A stretch of 64,000 nucleotides of DNA from an uncultured Chitinophaga sp. (GTDB lineage: Bacteria > Bacteroidota > Bacteroidia > Cytophagales > Cyclobacteriaceae). The notes under the pieces were generated by a model that saw nothing but the letters and a program-made list of their open reading frames with translations, was not told where the DNA came from and searched no databases. The first letter of the stretch is position 1, and each line of letters opens with the position of its first letter. Below, piece after piece: positions 54,328 through 63,411 of this stretch. The position numbers and the translations under genes are program-made. The DNA lies in the NCBI GenBank assembly GCA_902168205.1, contig CABHOK010000003.1, forward strand, positions 1,860,001 to 1,924,000, in the 5' to 3' direction.

Positions 54328-55629
54328 CTAAAAGGGAGAATATACCGGTGTTGAAAATTCGTTTTCCTTAATCGTACTGAATAAAAATCCACCAATTACT
54401 TTCGGGTAAAAGTATGTGGATTTTTGCGGCATGGTATAGCCACTCGCGCAAACCTTCTTGATATCTTCGATGGATACTTCGTTGGTGATGATGGACAGCT
54501 GCGCTTTACCTTGTATCACTTTATTGAGACAATCCGAGAAGCTTCTGTCGAATGTTATGTTTTCAGATGCCCGTTGGTCTTTGCCCGGTATACCCAATGC
54601 TTTTTCAATCACGAAGTAATGCATCACCGTAAGGTCGAGTGCTTTTACGACATCCGGAAAATGCCATTTGATTTTTGGTAATGATTCAGGTTTCAGCCTG
54701 ATTTTGTAGGCGTTCTCCCGGAAGATCAATCCGAAGGCCCATGGTTTACCAACGATGACCTCGTTAATTGTATCCGCATCTTCAATCGGTTTGATGATGA
54801 AGTCTTCTTCGAGTTTTTTAAGTATCGTTTCTTCATCGAAGTTTGCTATACCCTGGATCAACCGGTGTGTTGGTAAAATCTTGAGATCGTCTGCTTCGGT
54901 ATTGGTGAGATACATCAGGTGATAGTTGTATCCTTCCTTACCCGTATGCAGCGGATTTTGCTCCTGTTGTTTGTGTTTATAGTATAGCGAGCCTTCATAG
55001 CGATGATGACCATCTGCCAGAATGATTGTCTTGGGTTCGATAAAATCCAGGAACTGTTGTATAACACCCTTATCGTGTATCGCTGCCAGTACATCGCGCA
55101 CACCCTGGTAATCTTCTGTTTCGTATAGCGGGTTCTGAATAGCTTCATCCATATACTTCTCCAGTGTAAACGAGCCGTCTGTATAAAGCCCATGTGTTGC
55201 GCTGGCGTGGAGCTCTATTTTTTCGAGTAGTTCGATACGATCGTTAACGGATTTAGGAATGGTATTCTCATGGCGCAGTATAACGCCTTCGTTCCAGTCG
55301 TAGGTGCGTATGTGACAGATAAATCCTTTACGACAAAACTCTTTCGCTATACCCTGTACTTTAAAGTATTGATAGTATACATAGATGGCCGGTAATTTGT
55401 CTTGCAGTATAACACCCTTCTGTTTCCATTCTTCCAGCAGCAGACCCGCGCGGTCGGCTGCATACGGTGGCTTGGGTACGGACAGATGTATGCTGTTATA
55501 GGGATTTTGATAGAGCGCAGCCCGCTGCTTTTCAGTTACTACGTCAAAAAGCGGAGAAGCAAGTTCATCGATACGTTGTGACAATTCGTGGTTGTAGCGC
55601 CAGGGACGAATCGGTATAATTTCTGCCAT
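54328..55629 (-). CDS. DUF1015 family protein
   Basis: 433 residues. IIPIRPWRYN at the start, SPLFDVVTEKQRAALYQNPY, the middle TIILADGHHRYEGSLYYK with HH and the C-terminal YTMPQKSTYFYPKVIGGFLF are DUF1015 hallmarks. The DGHHRYE motif suggests a metal or phosphate site. In some bacteria the family is linked to serine or sugar metabolism by neighbours only. It sits between maf and accC in a minus-strand operon. Confidence 0.95.
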   Translation of the reverse strand: MAEIIPIRPWRYNHELSQRIDELASPLFDVVTEKQRAALYQNPYNSIHLSVPKPPYAADRAGLLLEEWKQKGVILQDKLPAIYVYYQYFKVQGIAKEFCRKGFICHIRTYDWNEGVILRHENTIPKSVNDRIELLEKIELHASATHGLYTDGSFTLEKYMDEAIQNPLYETEDYQGVRDVLAAIHDKGVIQQFLDFIEPKTIILADGHHRYEGSLYYKHKQQEQNPLHTGKEGYNYHLMYLTNTEADDLKILPTHRLIQGIANFDEETILKKLEEDFIIKPIEDADTINEVIVGKPWAFGLIFRENAYKIRLKPESLPKIKWHFPDVVKALDLTVMHYFVIEKALGIPGKDQRASENITFDRSFSDCLNKVIQGKAQLSIITNEVSIEDIKKVCASGYTMPQKSTYFYPKVIGGFLFSTIKENEFSTPVYSPF

Positions 55630-55687
55630 TCGTTATATATAGTGTCTTGTTTATATGTTGATATATACTGGTGTTCTATCATTCTGA

Positions 55688-57178
55688 TTAAAGACGATTT
55701 TTCTTCCACTTGCTTACCGGTGTAGCGATCGTGGTTTCTTCAGTTGCTTTACCATTGCCATTCAGCAGGGTAGTGGCAAGCAGTGATGCAAGGAGTTCTT
55801 CATCCTCGTTTGCTTCCGGAAGAAGCGATGCTGGTGTAAAGTAATTTTCAACAAAGCGTGTATCAAAATTACCGGAGCGGAACGCTTCATGCTGCATTAC
55901 AAATTTGCAGAAGCCAAGCGTTGTCTCAAGTCCGGTGATTTCGTAGTCATCTATAGCACGAATTGTTTTTTCAATTGCACCGGCACGGTCTTCCGCGTGG
56001 CAGATCAGTTTGGCAATCATCGGGTCATAGTAGAATGGTATACTCATGCCTTGTTCAAAACCATCATCCACGCGTATACCATGTCCCTGCGGACGGTTAT
56101 AGGTTTGCAGTGTACCGATGTCGGGTAAGAAATTGTTCGAAGGGTCTTCCGCATATACCCGTACTTCAACGGCATGTCCGTTTATTTTTAGTTCGTCCTG
56201 TTTGAAAGGTATAGGATTACCTTCTGCTATTTTGATTTGCAGTTTAACAAGATCGAGTCCGGTAATTTCTTCTGTTACCGGGTGCTCCACTTGTAAACGC
56301 GTATTCATTTCAAGGAAGTAGAAATTCAGTTTGTCATCGAGAATGAATTCTACAGTACCCGCACCATAATAACCGCATGACTTTGCTACGTTGATTGCAG
56401 CTTCGCCCATCGCTTTCCGTTTTTCAGTTGTAAGGATAGAGGAGGGGGCTTCTTCTACAACCTTCTGGTGTCTTCGTTGAATAGAACATTCGCGCTCGAA
56501 GAGGTGTACTACATTTCCAAGCTTGTCACCAAAAATCTGAAATTCGATGTGACGTGGTTTGGTAATATACTTCTCTATAAATACAGAGCCATCGCCAAAC
56601 GCAGATGTAGCTTCACTGATCGCGCGCTCCATCTGTTCTTCAAAACTTTTTTCGTCTTCAACAATGCGCATACCTTTTCCGCCACCACCGGCACTCGCTT
56701 TGATCAGCACCGGGTAGCCAATCTCAGAAGCAATCTTCTTTGCATTGTTAACATCCGTAATTGGTTCACTTGTACCCGGCACCAACGGCACATTGAATTT
56801 TGCTACTGCAGCTTTCGCAGCAAGTTTACTTCCCATCAGCTCAATGGCTTTTGCTGACGGTCCTATAAAGATGAGGCCTTCATCTTCCACCAGCTTGGCA
56901 AAGTCTTCGTTCTCGGAAAGAAAACCGTAACCGGGATGTATAGCATCCGCTCCCGTTTTACGTGCAGCATCAATGATTTTCTCCATGCGCAGATACGATT
57001 CGGCAGAAGGAGGTGGTCCTATAAAAACAGCTTCATCAGCGAAGCGCACGTGCAGTGCGTGGCGATCGGCTTCACTATATACAGCGACAGTTTTTATTCC
57101 GAGTTCGCGTGCAGAACGCATTACGCGTAAGGCAATTTCACCACGGTTAGCAACAAGTATTTTCTGAATGGATGGCAT
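55688..57178 (-). CDS. accC: Biotin carboxylase (acetyl/acyl-CoA carboxylase subunit)
   Basis: 496 residues. The ATP-grasp domain has KILVANRGEIALRVMRSARE, the Gly-rich KASAGGGGKGMRIV, the FIEKYITKPRHIEFQIFGD motif and FLEMNTRLQVEHPVTE. It carboxylates biotin on a carrier protein for malonyl-CoA or propionyl-CoA metabolism. An extra ~40-residue tail ends in SKWKKNRL and is not in E. coli AccC. The carrier gene accB is not adjacent, so the complex could be the propionyl-CoA type. It is first in the operon down to the CPBP gene. Confidence 0.96.
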   Translation of the reverse strand: MPSIQKILVANRGEIALRVMRSARELGIKTVAVYSEADRHALHVRFADEAVFIGPPPSAESYLRMEKIIDAARKTGADAIHPGYGFLSENEDFAKLVEDEGLIFIGPSAKAIELMGSKLAAKAAVAKFNVPLVPGTSEPITDVNNAKKIASEIGYPVLIKASAGGGGKGMRIVEDEKSFEEQMERAISEATSAFGDGSVFIEKYITKPRHIEFQIFGDKLGNVVHLFERECSIQRRHQKVVEEAPSSILTTEKRKAMGEAAINVAKSCGYYGAGTVEFILDDKLNFYFLEMNTRLQVEHPVTEEITGLDLVKLQIKIAEGNPIPFKQDELKINGHAVEVRVYAEDPSNNFLPDIGTLQTYNRPQGHGIRVDDGFEQGMSIPFYYDPMIAKLICHAEDRAGAIEKTIRAIDDYEITGLETTLGFCKFVMQHEAFRSGNFDTRFVENYFTPASLLPEANEDEELLASLLATTLLNGNGKATEETTIATPVSKWKKNRL

Positions 57179-57406
57179 ACGTTAAAATATAGGATTGAGG
57201 CTTAGAAGCGTGAACGCGTTTGAGAAAAAGCACTGTAAAAACGTAAGTAGTTGTTATGACAGATGTTAGGGCTGCAACTTCTTTCGGTGCTGTATTTATG
57301 GCGAATAGCTTCCATTTGTAAGAATTTAAACAAATCTAAGGCTTTTAAACCAACTTATAAGGGCATTCCAGTAAGTGATGAAGGAAGCATATTTATGAAT
57401 TTTCCT

Positions 57407-57414
57407 TATTTTTG
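57407..57414 (+). promoter_or_regulatory. -7 promoter element (TATTTTTG)
   Basis: TATTTTTG ends 22 nt before the ATG at 57437. It lies inside the longer open frame, which supports the later start. Confidence 0.5.
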
Positions 57415-57436
57415 CCGGCAATTAACAGATCGAGAA

Positions 57437-58687
57437 ATGGTAGATTTATTTGACAAGCTAAGAATGGAGGCCGGTCCGCTGGCCAAGTACTCTCATCTTC
57501 CGGATGATTATTTCTTTTTCCCTAAGCTGGAAGGAGAGATCGGTCCACGCATGAAATTCAATGGTAAGAACGTCCTGAACTGGAGTTTGAATAACTACCT
57601 GGGATTAGCGAACCATCCAGAAGTGCGCAAGGCTGATGCAGATGCAGCTGCTCAATACGGTTTAGGTTTACCGATGGGTGCGCGTATGATGTCGGGTAAC
57701 TCTGTTCACCACCTGGAGTTCGAGCGTCAGCTCGCGGAGTTTATTATGAAAGAAGATGTTATGCTTCTGAACTTTGGCTATCAGGGTGTGGTGTCTATTA
57801 TCGATGCATTGGTAGATCGTAAAGATGTTATTGTATATGATGCTGAGTCGCATGCATGTATCATCGATGGTGTTCGCCTGCACATGGGTAAACGCTTTGT
57901 ATATACACACAACGACATGGAAAGCCTGGAAAAACAACTTCAGCGCGCAACAAAACTGGCTGACGAAACCGGAGGTGGTATACTTGTTATCACAGAAGGT
58001 GTATTCGGTATGTCAGGTAAACAAGGCGATCTGAAAGGCGTTGTTGAACTGAAGAAGAAATATAATTTCCGCTTGTTTGTTGATGATGCTCACGGCTTTG
58101 GTACCATGGGTAAAACCGGTGCCGGTACAGGTGAGGAGCAAGGCATACAAGATGGTATCGATCTGTACTTCTCTACATTTGCCAAGTCGATGGCAAGCAT
58201 CGGTGCATTTGTAGGTGGCGACAAGAAGATCGTTAAGTATCTGCGTTACAGCGTACGCTCTCAAATATATGCGAAGAGCTTACCGATGCCGTTGGTTATC
58301 GGTGGTATCAAACGTCTCGAGTTGTTACGCACAAAACCTGAACTGAAAGACAACCTCTGGAAAATTGTTCATGCTATGCAGAGCGGTTTGAAAGAGCGTG
58401 GCTTTAATATAGGAACAACAACTTCACCAGTAACACCTGTATTGTTTAAAGGGGGTGTTGGTGAGGCGGCCAACATGGCGATGGACCTTCGCGAGAACTT
58501 TGGTATTTTCTGTTCGGTGGTGATCTATCCGGTTGTGCCTAAGGATGTTATCATGTTCAGAATCATACCAACAGCAGCGCATACACTGGCCGATGTTGAG
58601 GAGACTTTGGCTGCATTTTCGCAGCTTAAAACGAAGCTCGACAGTGGATTTTACAAGCAGGAAGTTTTAGTGTCAGTAACCAAATAA
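57437..58687 (+). CDS. Alpha-oxoamine synthase, serine palmitoyltransferase-like
   Basis: 416 residues from the ATG at 57437; the frame is open to 57263, but that leader is not conserved and holds the promoter. PLP type-I fold: GARMMSGNSVHHLEFERQLA, YDAESHACIIDG, DDAHGFGTMGKTGAGTG and FSTFAKSMASIGAF with the PLP Lys at ~250. The sequence matches the Bacteroidota enzymes that condense serine with palmitoyl-CoA to start sphingolipid synthesis. Glycine C-acetyltransferase (Kbl) is the alternative, but no threonine dehydrogenase adjoins it. Confidence 0.85.
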   Translation: MVDLFDKLRMEAGPLAKYSHLPDDYFFFPKLEGEIGPRMKFNGKNVLNWSLNNYLGLANHPEVRKADADAAAQYGLGLPMGARMMSGNSVHHLEFERQLAEFIMKEDVMLLNFGYQGVVSIIDALVDRKDVIVYDAESHACIIDGVRLHMGKRFVYTHNDMESLEKQLQRATKLADETGGGILVITEGVFGMSGKQGDLKGVVELKKKYNFRLFVDDAHGFGTMGKTGAGTGEEQGIQDGIDLYFSTFAKSMASIGAFVGGDKKIVKYLRYSVRSQIYAKSLPMPLVIGGIKRLELLRTKPELKDNLWKIVHAMQSGLKERGFNIGTTTSPVTPVLFKGGVGEAANMAMDLRENFGIFCSVVIYPVVPKDVIMFRIIPTAAHTLADVEETLAAFSQLKTKLDSGFYKQEVLVSVTK

Positions 58688-58778
58688 TCAAAAAAACCGC
58701 TTTTTGAGTTGTTTTTTAAGGTTTTTACTTAAATTGGCAGTAAGAAACTAAATTATTAAATCCTAAAACTCCAAGACA

Positions 58779-58958
58779 ATGCAAAAGTTTCAAGAGCTTA
58801 AAGATCTCATCGCTTCCTTAGAAGGAGATATCGACAAGTTTTATAACAAAGGAAACAGTGCTGCCGGTACCCGTGTAAGAAAGGGTATGCAAGATCTTAA
58901 AAACCTGGCTCAGGCTATTCGCTCTGAGGTTCAGGATATTAAGAACAAGGCATCATAA
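58779..58958 (+). CDS. Histone-H1-like protein (59 aa)
   Basis: ATG at 58779 to TAA at 58958. FQELKDLIASLEGDIDKFYN, then GNSAAGTRVRKGMQDLKNLA and a Lys/Ala end match the short H1-like DNA-binding proteins of Bacteroidota. They bind DNA without strong sequence preference. The strict KGN-AAGTRVRKGMQ stretch is the best family mark. A terminator 36 bp downstream supports the gene. It lies between the serine-palmitoyltransferase-like gene and the tailed thiol peroxidase, with the latter on the other strand. Confidence 0.93.
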   Translation: MQKFQELKDLIASLEGDIDKFYNKGNSAAGTRVRKGMQDLKNLAQAIRSEVQDIKNKAS

Positions 58959-58993
58959 TATTTCCCTCTATATTCTTGACTGAAGAATTTTAC

Positions 58994-59030
58994 GAGACCA
59001 TTCCGAATGGAGTGGTCTCTTTTCTTTTTT
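58994..59030 (+). terminator. Intrinsic terminator
   Basis: Stem GAGACCATTCC (58994-59004) / GGAGTGGTCTC (59009-59019) with one mismatch (G-U on RNA), 4-nt loop, T-rich tail to 59030. It ends the H1-like gene. Confidence 0.92.
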
Positions 59031-59039
59031 GAGTACGCT

Positions 59040-59207
59040 TGCGATAGAGTCACTTTACTTTAAAGTCACCTCGAGCGTGCGCTTTTAATTCATATAGCTG
59101 AGCGTCCCGCGAGAAGCCCGCTGGTCGGAGCAACGTAAACGTTGAACAAAAAGTGTTTTCTCCGGTAATGCGCATTCCATAGTAAACTTCGCTCGCTCGA
59201 AATGACG
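59040..59207. repeat. Possible dispersed intergenic repeat
   Basis: Words such as GTCATTTCGAGCGAGCG (minus strand, 59190-59206) and CTCGCGGGACGCTCAG (59098-59113) resemble intergenic repeats of Bacteroidota genomes. Only one copy lies in this window, so the call is weak. Confidence 0.35.
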
Positions 59208-59783
59208 TTACTTTTTCTTGCGCGCAACCTTCGCCTGGGTTTTCGCAACGGCTTTCTTGGCTACAGCCTTTACGGTTTTCTTCGTAGTTTTTGATACGGC
59301 TTTTTTCGCGGGAGTTTTTACGGCAGGTATATCTTTCAATATCTGGCTGGTGTGATTCTTTGTATCAACTTTTGACACGATATCTTCTATAATACCGTTT
59401 TCATCTATAATAAAAGTGATGCGCGCGGTGCCCATATACTTTCTCCCATACATGGATTTCTCCACCCACGTGCCGTATAGCTCGTGAAGTTTTTTGTCGG
59501 TGTCGGCTAACAAACGGAATGGAAGTTTCTCTTGTGCTATAAATTTCTTGTGAAGCTTTTCGGAGTCTGTGCTTACGCCCAATACTTCGTAGCCTCGTTT
59601 TTGCAGCAGGGTATAATTATCGCGCAGGTCGCATGCTTCGGCTGTGCAGCCCGGGGTCATGTCTTTCGGATAAAAATAGAGTACAACTTTTCTGCCTTTG
59701 AAGTCGCTTAGCTTTACAGATTTTCCATCCTGATCGTTAACGGTGAAGTCAGGTGCCTTGCTTCCGATTTCTAGTGCTGCCAT
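59208..59783 (-). CDS. bcp: Thioredoxin-dependent thiol peroxidase (BCP/PrxQ) with histone-like C-terminal tail
   Basis: 191 residues; the usual BCP is ~150. The peroxiredoxin core has YFYPKDMTPGCTAEACDLRD with the peroxidatic Cys46 and resolving Cys51 (five apart, as in BCP). TAAT-free core residues run to ~151 (SKVDTKNHTSQILKD). From ~152 comes a 40-residue tail with 14 Lys and one Arg after residue 155 and no acidic residues, in AKKAV/KTTKK/AKK repeats. The tail should bind DNA or RNA and hold the enzyme on the nucleoid, which is inference. It reduces H2O2 and organic peroxides. It is 3 bp behind the M23 gene. Confidence 0.93.
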   Translation of the reverse strand: MAALEIGSKAPDFTVNDQDGKSVKLSDFKGRKVVLYFYPKDMTPGCTAEACDLRDNYTLLQKRGYEVLGVSTDSEKLHKKFIAQEKLPFRLLADTDKKLHELYGTWVEKSMYGRKYMGTARITFIIDENGIIEDIVSKVDTKNHTSQILKDIPAVKTPAKKAVSKTTKKTVKAVAKKAVAKTQAKVARKKK

Positions 59784-59786
59784 GGG

Positions 59787-61751
59787 TCAGGGAATTTTTT
59801 GTGTGAATGTACTCGTATTCCCCGCATTATCCTTTACTGTAAGTATAAATGTTCCCTTGATCGGGGCTTTCTTGTCGAGTCGTTCTGACCAGATGGAGGC
59901 TGTTTTGCTATCGTAGTGCATGAGCAACCATTCGCCATTAACCGTGGCTTCGAATGAAGATATACCCGACAAGTTATCGCGAATCTTGAAACGAACAGCC
60001 TGGTTGTTAATTGTTACGGCACGAATAGAAGGAGCTTCCAAGTCTTGAAGAATGGTAAACTCGCCAAACTCACGCGTGTTAAACTGCAGGCGGCCGTTAA
60101 TCCATTCGCCTCCTAAAAATGAATGTGCTCTTCCCGTGCTGCGGTATACATTGTATTTACCATCGGCCGGATACGTACGATTGGTCTTTACCGATACGCG
60201 AATGCTTTTATTGAGCGGAACGGTTCGTGTGCCAATGGTAAAGATTTCGTTACCGGTTGTCTTATCAATGGTGTAATCAGTGTTGAGGTACAGCGTATCG
60301 TATATAGCGTTAAGCGGAAAGTCGATATCCATGATGTCGCTATAGTATTTATACTCCGTGGCGGAAGGTATGGCAATTTTAATTTTCGGGCGGATCGTCT
60401 TGTTGTTTACCAGGATGGAATCGGGGATGCTCTTCCGCAGATCAAACAAATATACTTTCCGGTTAATGTTGTGATAGGTAGGATCAACTTCCTGTGATAC
60501 ACCTTTCGTATATACAAGGGCACGTGCCCCCAGATCTTTACCGGCTTTTGCCGTAATCATCATCGTGTTATCGGTGATGTCGTAAAGCAGGTCGGCTGTG
60601 GCGGCCATCGGTTCCAGTGACGTAACTTCTTTAATTACCGGATTCGGTTTCAGCTTAAACGATATACTGCTTACGTTGCTGTAGCTGTCCTTCATCCGGA
60701 TCTTTACATTCGATATCTTGTTCGGGTTAACCTTAATCCGTCCATCGGTAGGCGACTCGTTGTAAAACTTAAGCTGGTTGCCGTCATCAATATATAGTTT
60801 ATAAAAGCGAGTGCCTTTACTGCGCATCGTTTTGAAATCCATCAGGGTATAGATGGCGCGTGTTTCGGCAACGTTCAGCTTGTCGATAGATTGCCGGAAT
60901 ACGAGCGCGCTGTCTACATATACTTCGAGGAAATTTACACCGCCATAAAAAGGACTCTTAAAGGCAAGTTTGTCTTTGGCGAGAATCTCAATGCCAATCG
61001 ATCCGTTGGCCATGATCGGACTGGCGATCACATAATTACTTCCGACTTTATTGCCATAGAATTCAAATCGGCCGAAGCGGTCGTTGATGCGTGAGTCGGT
61101 GTTGAGTGTTACGAGTGCTATCTTTTCAGGAGCAGGAGGGAAGTTATCAACGATCTCCGGAAACGCTCCGATCTTGAGCGGATCCAATGCATAGTTATTC
61201 GAATCGCGTATATCAAAATGCAGGTGTGGGCCGGTAGAGCCTCCTGAATTTCCGGAGAGTGCAATGGTATCGCCCTGCTTTACCCGGAACAGATCTTTCT
61301 CAAAGAATAAATCGATCTCGCCCGATTTCAGTTTGTATTGCTCCTGTAATACATGTTTGGCAACTTCACCTTTAAATTCATCGAGGTGAGCATAGAGTGT
61401 GGTGTTGCCATCGGGATGTGTGATATATAGCACATTGCCATAACCAGAACCGCCCATGCTGGCGCGCGAAATATAGCCGCTCTTGGACGCCAGTACCGGA
61501 AACCCGATCATGTTGTTAGTACGTATATCTATACCGGAATGGAAGTGCGTGCTACGTAACTCACCCATGGTACCTGCAAGCGAGCCGGGCTGTCCGGGCT
61601 TGATCGGGTAAAGATATTTTTCTCCGTTTGATTTTTTTGATACAGTAGCAGCATCCTGCTTGCTGAACTGTGCAAGCGAGGCAAAAGGATGTATAGCTAT
61701 ACAAACTGCAACACCTAGTTTACTTAACTTCGAACTCCAATAGTTTCTCAT
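59787..61751 (-). CDS. Secreted M23 family metallopeptidase with long C-terminal region
   Basis: 654 residues with a Sec signal ending near SLAQ. The M23 domain is near the N-terminus (~40-190): HSGIDIRTNNMIG, LYAHLDEF and GPHLHFDIRD give the zinc ligands. A beta-rich region of ~450 residues follows (ETRAIYTLMDFKTMRSKGTR, DNLSGISSFEATVNGEWLL) with an Ig-like end (LTVKDNAGNTSTFTQKIP). It likely acts in the periplasm on peptidoglycan or is regulated by its large C-terminal part. The start overlaps the FAH gene's end by 32 bp. Confidence 0.92.
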   Translation of the reverse strand: MRNYWSSKLSKLGVAVCIAIHPFASLAQFSKQDAATVSKKSNGEKYLYPIKPGQPGSLAGTMGELRSTHFHSGIDIRTNNMIGFPVLASKSGYISRASMGGSGYGNVLYITHPDGNTTLYAHLDEFKGEVAKHVLQEQYKLKSGEIDLFFEKDLFRVKQGDTIALSGNSGGSTGPHLHFDIRDSNNYALDPLKIGAFPEIVDNFPPAPEKIALVTLNTDSRINDRFGRFEFYGNKVGSNYVIASPIMANGSIGIEILAKDKLAFKSPFYGGVNFLEVYVDSALVFRQSIDKLNVAETRAIYTLMDFKTMRSKGTRFYKLYIDDGNQLKFYNESPTDGRIKVNPNKISNVKIRMKDSYSNVSSISFKLKPNPVIKEVTSLEPMAATADLLYDITDNTMMITAKAGKDLGARALVYTKGVSQEVDPTYHNINRKVYLFDLRKSIPDSILVNNKTIRPKIKIAIPSATEYKYYSDIMDIDFPLNAIYDTLYLNTDYTIDKTTGNEIFTIGTRTVPLNKSIRVSVKTNRTYPADGKYNVYRSTGRAHSFLGGEWINGRLQFNTREFGEFTILQDLEAPSIRAVTINNQAVRFKIRDNLSGISSFEATVNGEWLLMHYDSKTASIWSERLDKKAPIKGTFILTVKDNAGNTSTFTQKIP

Positions 61752-62334
61752 CTTCTATATATGCCGATAACACATTTCCCACCTTTACCGCGCCTACACC
61801 TTTGGGTGTGCCCGTAAATATCAAATCACCTGTTCGCAGCGTAAAAAATTTCGACAGATACGAAATTATAAAATCGAAATTAAAAAGCATAAGACTTGTG
61901 TTGCCTTGTTGCTTAAGTTCACCATTAATCGTCAGACTGAAGTTAATGTTCTTCAGATCGCTGATGGACGTTACCGGAATAAATTTATCGCTGATTGGAG
62001 CAGAGCCGTTGAAGCCTTTCGCTATATCCCACGGTAAACCTTTTTCTTTTGCTTTCTGCTGCAGGTCACGGGCCGTAAAATCTATGCCGATACCGATTGC
62101 ATCGTAATACTTGTTTGCAAATTTCTCCTGTATATTTTTTCCTTCCTTGCAGATGCGAAGTACAAGTTCAACTTCATGATGAATATCGTTGGAAAAATCC
62201 GGAAGATAGAACGGAGCGTTGTTTCGTAGTATGGCTGTGTCGGGCTTGGTAAAAATTACAGGCTCGTCAGGGCGCTCGTTGTTAAGTTCCTTAATGTGCT
62301 CAGCATAATTTCGTCCGATGGCAAAAATTCTCAT
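61720..62334 (-). CDS. Fumarylacetoacetate hydrolase family protein
   Basis: 204 residues. FAIGRNYAEHIKELNNERPD and PVIFTKPDTAILRNN start it. Then DIHHEVELVLRICKEGKN (HxxE metal site), GIGIDFTARDLQQKAKEKGL, WDIAKGFNGSAP and LIFTGTPKGVGAVKVG. All fit the FAH/acylpyruvase (YcgM) fold, with Mg bound by the Glu and Asp residues. It hydrolyses acylpyruvates or decarboxylates oxaloacetate in the cytosol. It is first in the FAH-M23-bcp minus-strand operon. Confidence 0.95.
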   Translation of the reverse strand: MRIFAIGRNYAEHIKELNNERPDEPVIFTKPDTAILRNNAPFYLPDFSNDIHHEVELVLRICKEGKNIQEKFANKYYDAIGIGIDFTARDLQQKAKEKGLPWDIAKGFNGSAPISDKFIPVTSISDLKNINFSLTINGELKQQGNTSLMLFNFDFIISYLSKFFTLRTGDLIFTGTPKGVGAVKVGNVLSAYIEDEKLLEFEVK

Positions 62335-62510
62335 AAAGTGCTATCTTTTAATTGATGGTTACAGGGTATATAGTTGTGGAGAAAATGCAGCGATGCTGAA
62401 GTGCTGTCTGATGCCTGATCAGAATTACTGTTCATCGTGCAAAATTCATTTCTGCCTCAATATGAATAACTTTTGGCACGAATTTATAAAACAATACACG
62501 AGTGGTTTTG

Positions 62511-62518
62511 TATTTTTG
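62511..62518 (+). promoter_or_regulatory. -7 promoter element (TATTTTTG)
   Basis: TATTTTTG ends 21 nt before the ATG at 62540 of the M48 gene and lies inside the longer open frame, so it supports the later start. Confidence 0.5.
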
Positions 62519-62539
62519 ACCAAAATAAATTCACCTAGT

Positions 62540-63337
62540 ATGTGGAAGAAAATATTCATTTTCTCAATTGTTAGTTTAGTAATTTTTGCCTGTGCTAAAG
62601 TTGCCGTAACAGGCCGTAATCAGTTAAGTCTTGTATCTAACTCCGAGATCATCCCGATGGCCGACCAGCAGTATGATGAAGTGCTGAAGAAAGGTCCGCT
62701 CTCTACCAACCAGGAGCAAACGCAAATGGTAAAACGGGTTGGCGCACGTATACAAAAAGCTGTTGAAGAGTATATGGCGATGAACAATGCATCGTCTGAA
62801 CTGGCCGGCTTCGCGTGGGAGTTCAACCTCATCGATGATCCTAAAACTGTAAACGCCTGGTGTATGCCGGGTGGTAAAGTTGCTTTTTATACCGGTATTA
62901 TGCCGATCTGTAAAGATGAAACCGGTATAGCGGTGGTAATGGGGCATGAAGTAGCGCACGCTATAGCAAACCATGGTCGCGAGCGCATGAGCCAACAAAT
63001 GCTCGCGCAATACGGACTGAGTACATTAGGCGCTGTGATAGGACAAAACCCTACGGCTGGCAAAGAATTACTGATGCAGGCAGTCGGTGCCGGTACAAAT
63101 ATAGGTATGCTGAAATTCAGCCGTGAACACGAGTCTGAAGCCGATCATATAGGTTTGATCTTCATGGCAATGGCTGGTTACGATCCGAATGCAGCACCTA
63201 AATTCTGGGAGCGCATGACGGAGGCAAGCGGTGGCCAGGCTCCCCCTGAGTTTCTTTCAACACACCCTTCGCACGCTACGCGTATCAATGATCTGAAAGG
63301 ATGGATACCGGAGGCGCAGAAGTACTATAAGAAATAG
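62540..63337 (+). CDS. M48 family metalloprotease lipoprotein (BepA/LoiP-like)
   Basis: 265 residues from the ATG at 62540; the frame is open to 62318, but that part holds the promoter and overlaps the FAH gene. Lipobox VIFAC. Zinc motif HEVAH (136-140) in MGHEVAHAIANHGRERMS and third ligand region EHESEAD (196-202). FLSTHPSHATRINDLKGWIP is typical of M48 outer-membrane-linked proteases such as BepA and LoiP. It probably degrades misfolded outer-membrane proteins in the periplasm. It is followed by the DUF1684 gene. Confidence 0.94.
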   Translation: MWKKIFIFSIVSLVIFACAKVAVTGRNQLSLVSNSEIIPMADQQYDEVLKKGPLSTNQEQTQMVKRVGARIQKAVEEYMAMNNASSELAGFAWEFNLIDDPKTVNAWCMPGGKVAFYTGIMPICKDETGIAVVMGHEVAHAIANHGRERMSQQMLAQYGLSTLGAVIGQNPTAGKELLMQAVGAGTNIGMLKFSREHESEADHIGLIFMAMAGYDPNAAPKFWERMTEASGGQAPPEFLSTHPSHATRINDLKGWIPEAQKYYKK

Positions 63338-63353
63338 AAAGAAAGAAGTCAGG

Positions 63354-63367
63354 AGTAAGAAGTAAGA
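63354..63367. repeat. Two copies of the AGTAAGA heptamer
   Basis: AGTAAGA twice in tandem, the same unit (other strand) as in the array at 24379-24439. It is flanked by AGTCAGG and AGCCTGG, diverged relatives of the unit. Confidence 0.8.
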
Positions 63368-63411
63368 AGCCTGGCGGAGAACGTAACACGTAATTAACTT
63401 AAAATAATAGC

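Noticed and set aside
57263-57436. 58-residue leader on the serine-palmitoyltransferase-like protein
   Set aside because: It holds the TATTTTTG promoter and is non-conserved. The ATG at 57437 fits the family start.
57437-58687. Glycine C-acetyltransferase (kbl)
   Set aside because: The fold is shared, but the sequence is closer to Bacteroidota serine palmitoyltransferases and no threonine dehydrogenase lies next to it. The alternative cannot be fully excluded.
62318-62539. 74-residue leader on the M48 protein
   Set aside because: It overlaps the FAH gene and contains the -7 element. The lipoprotein signal starts at the ATG at 62540.
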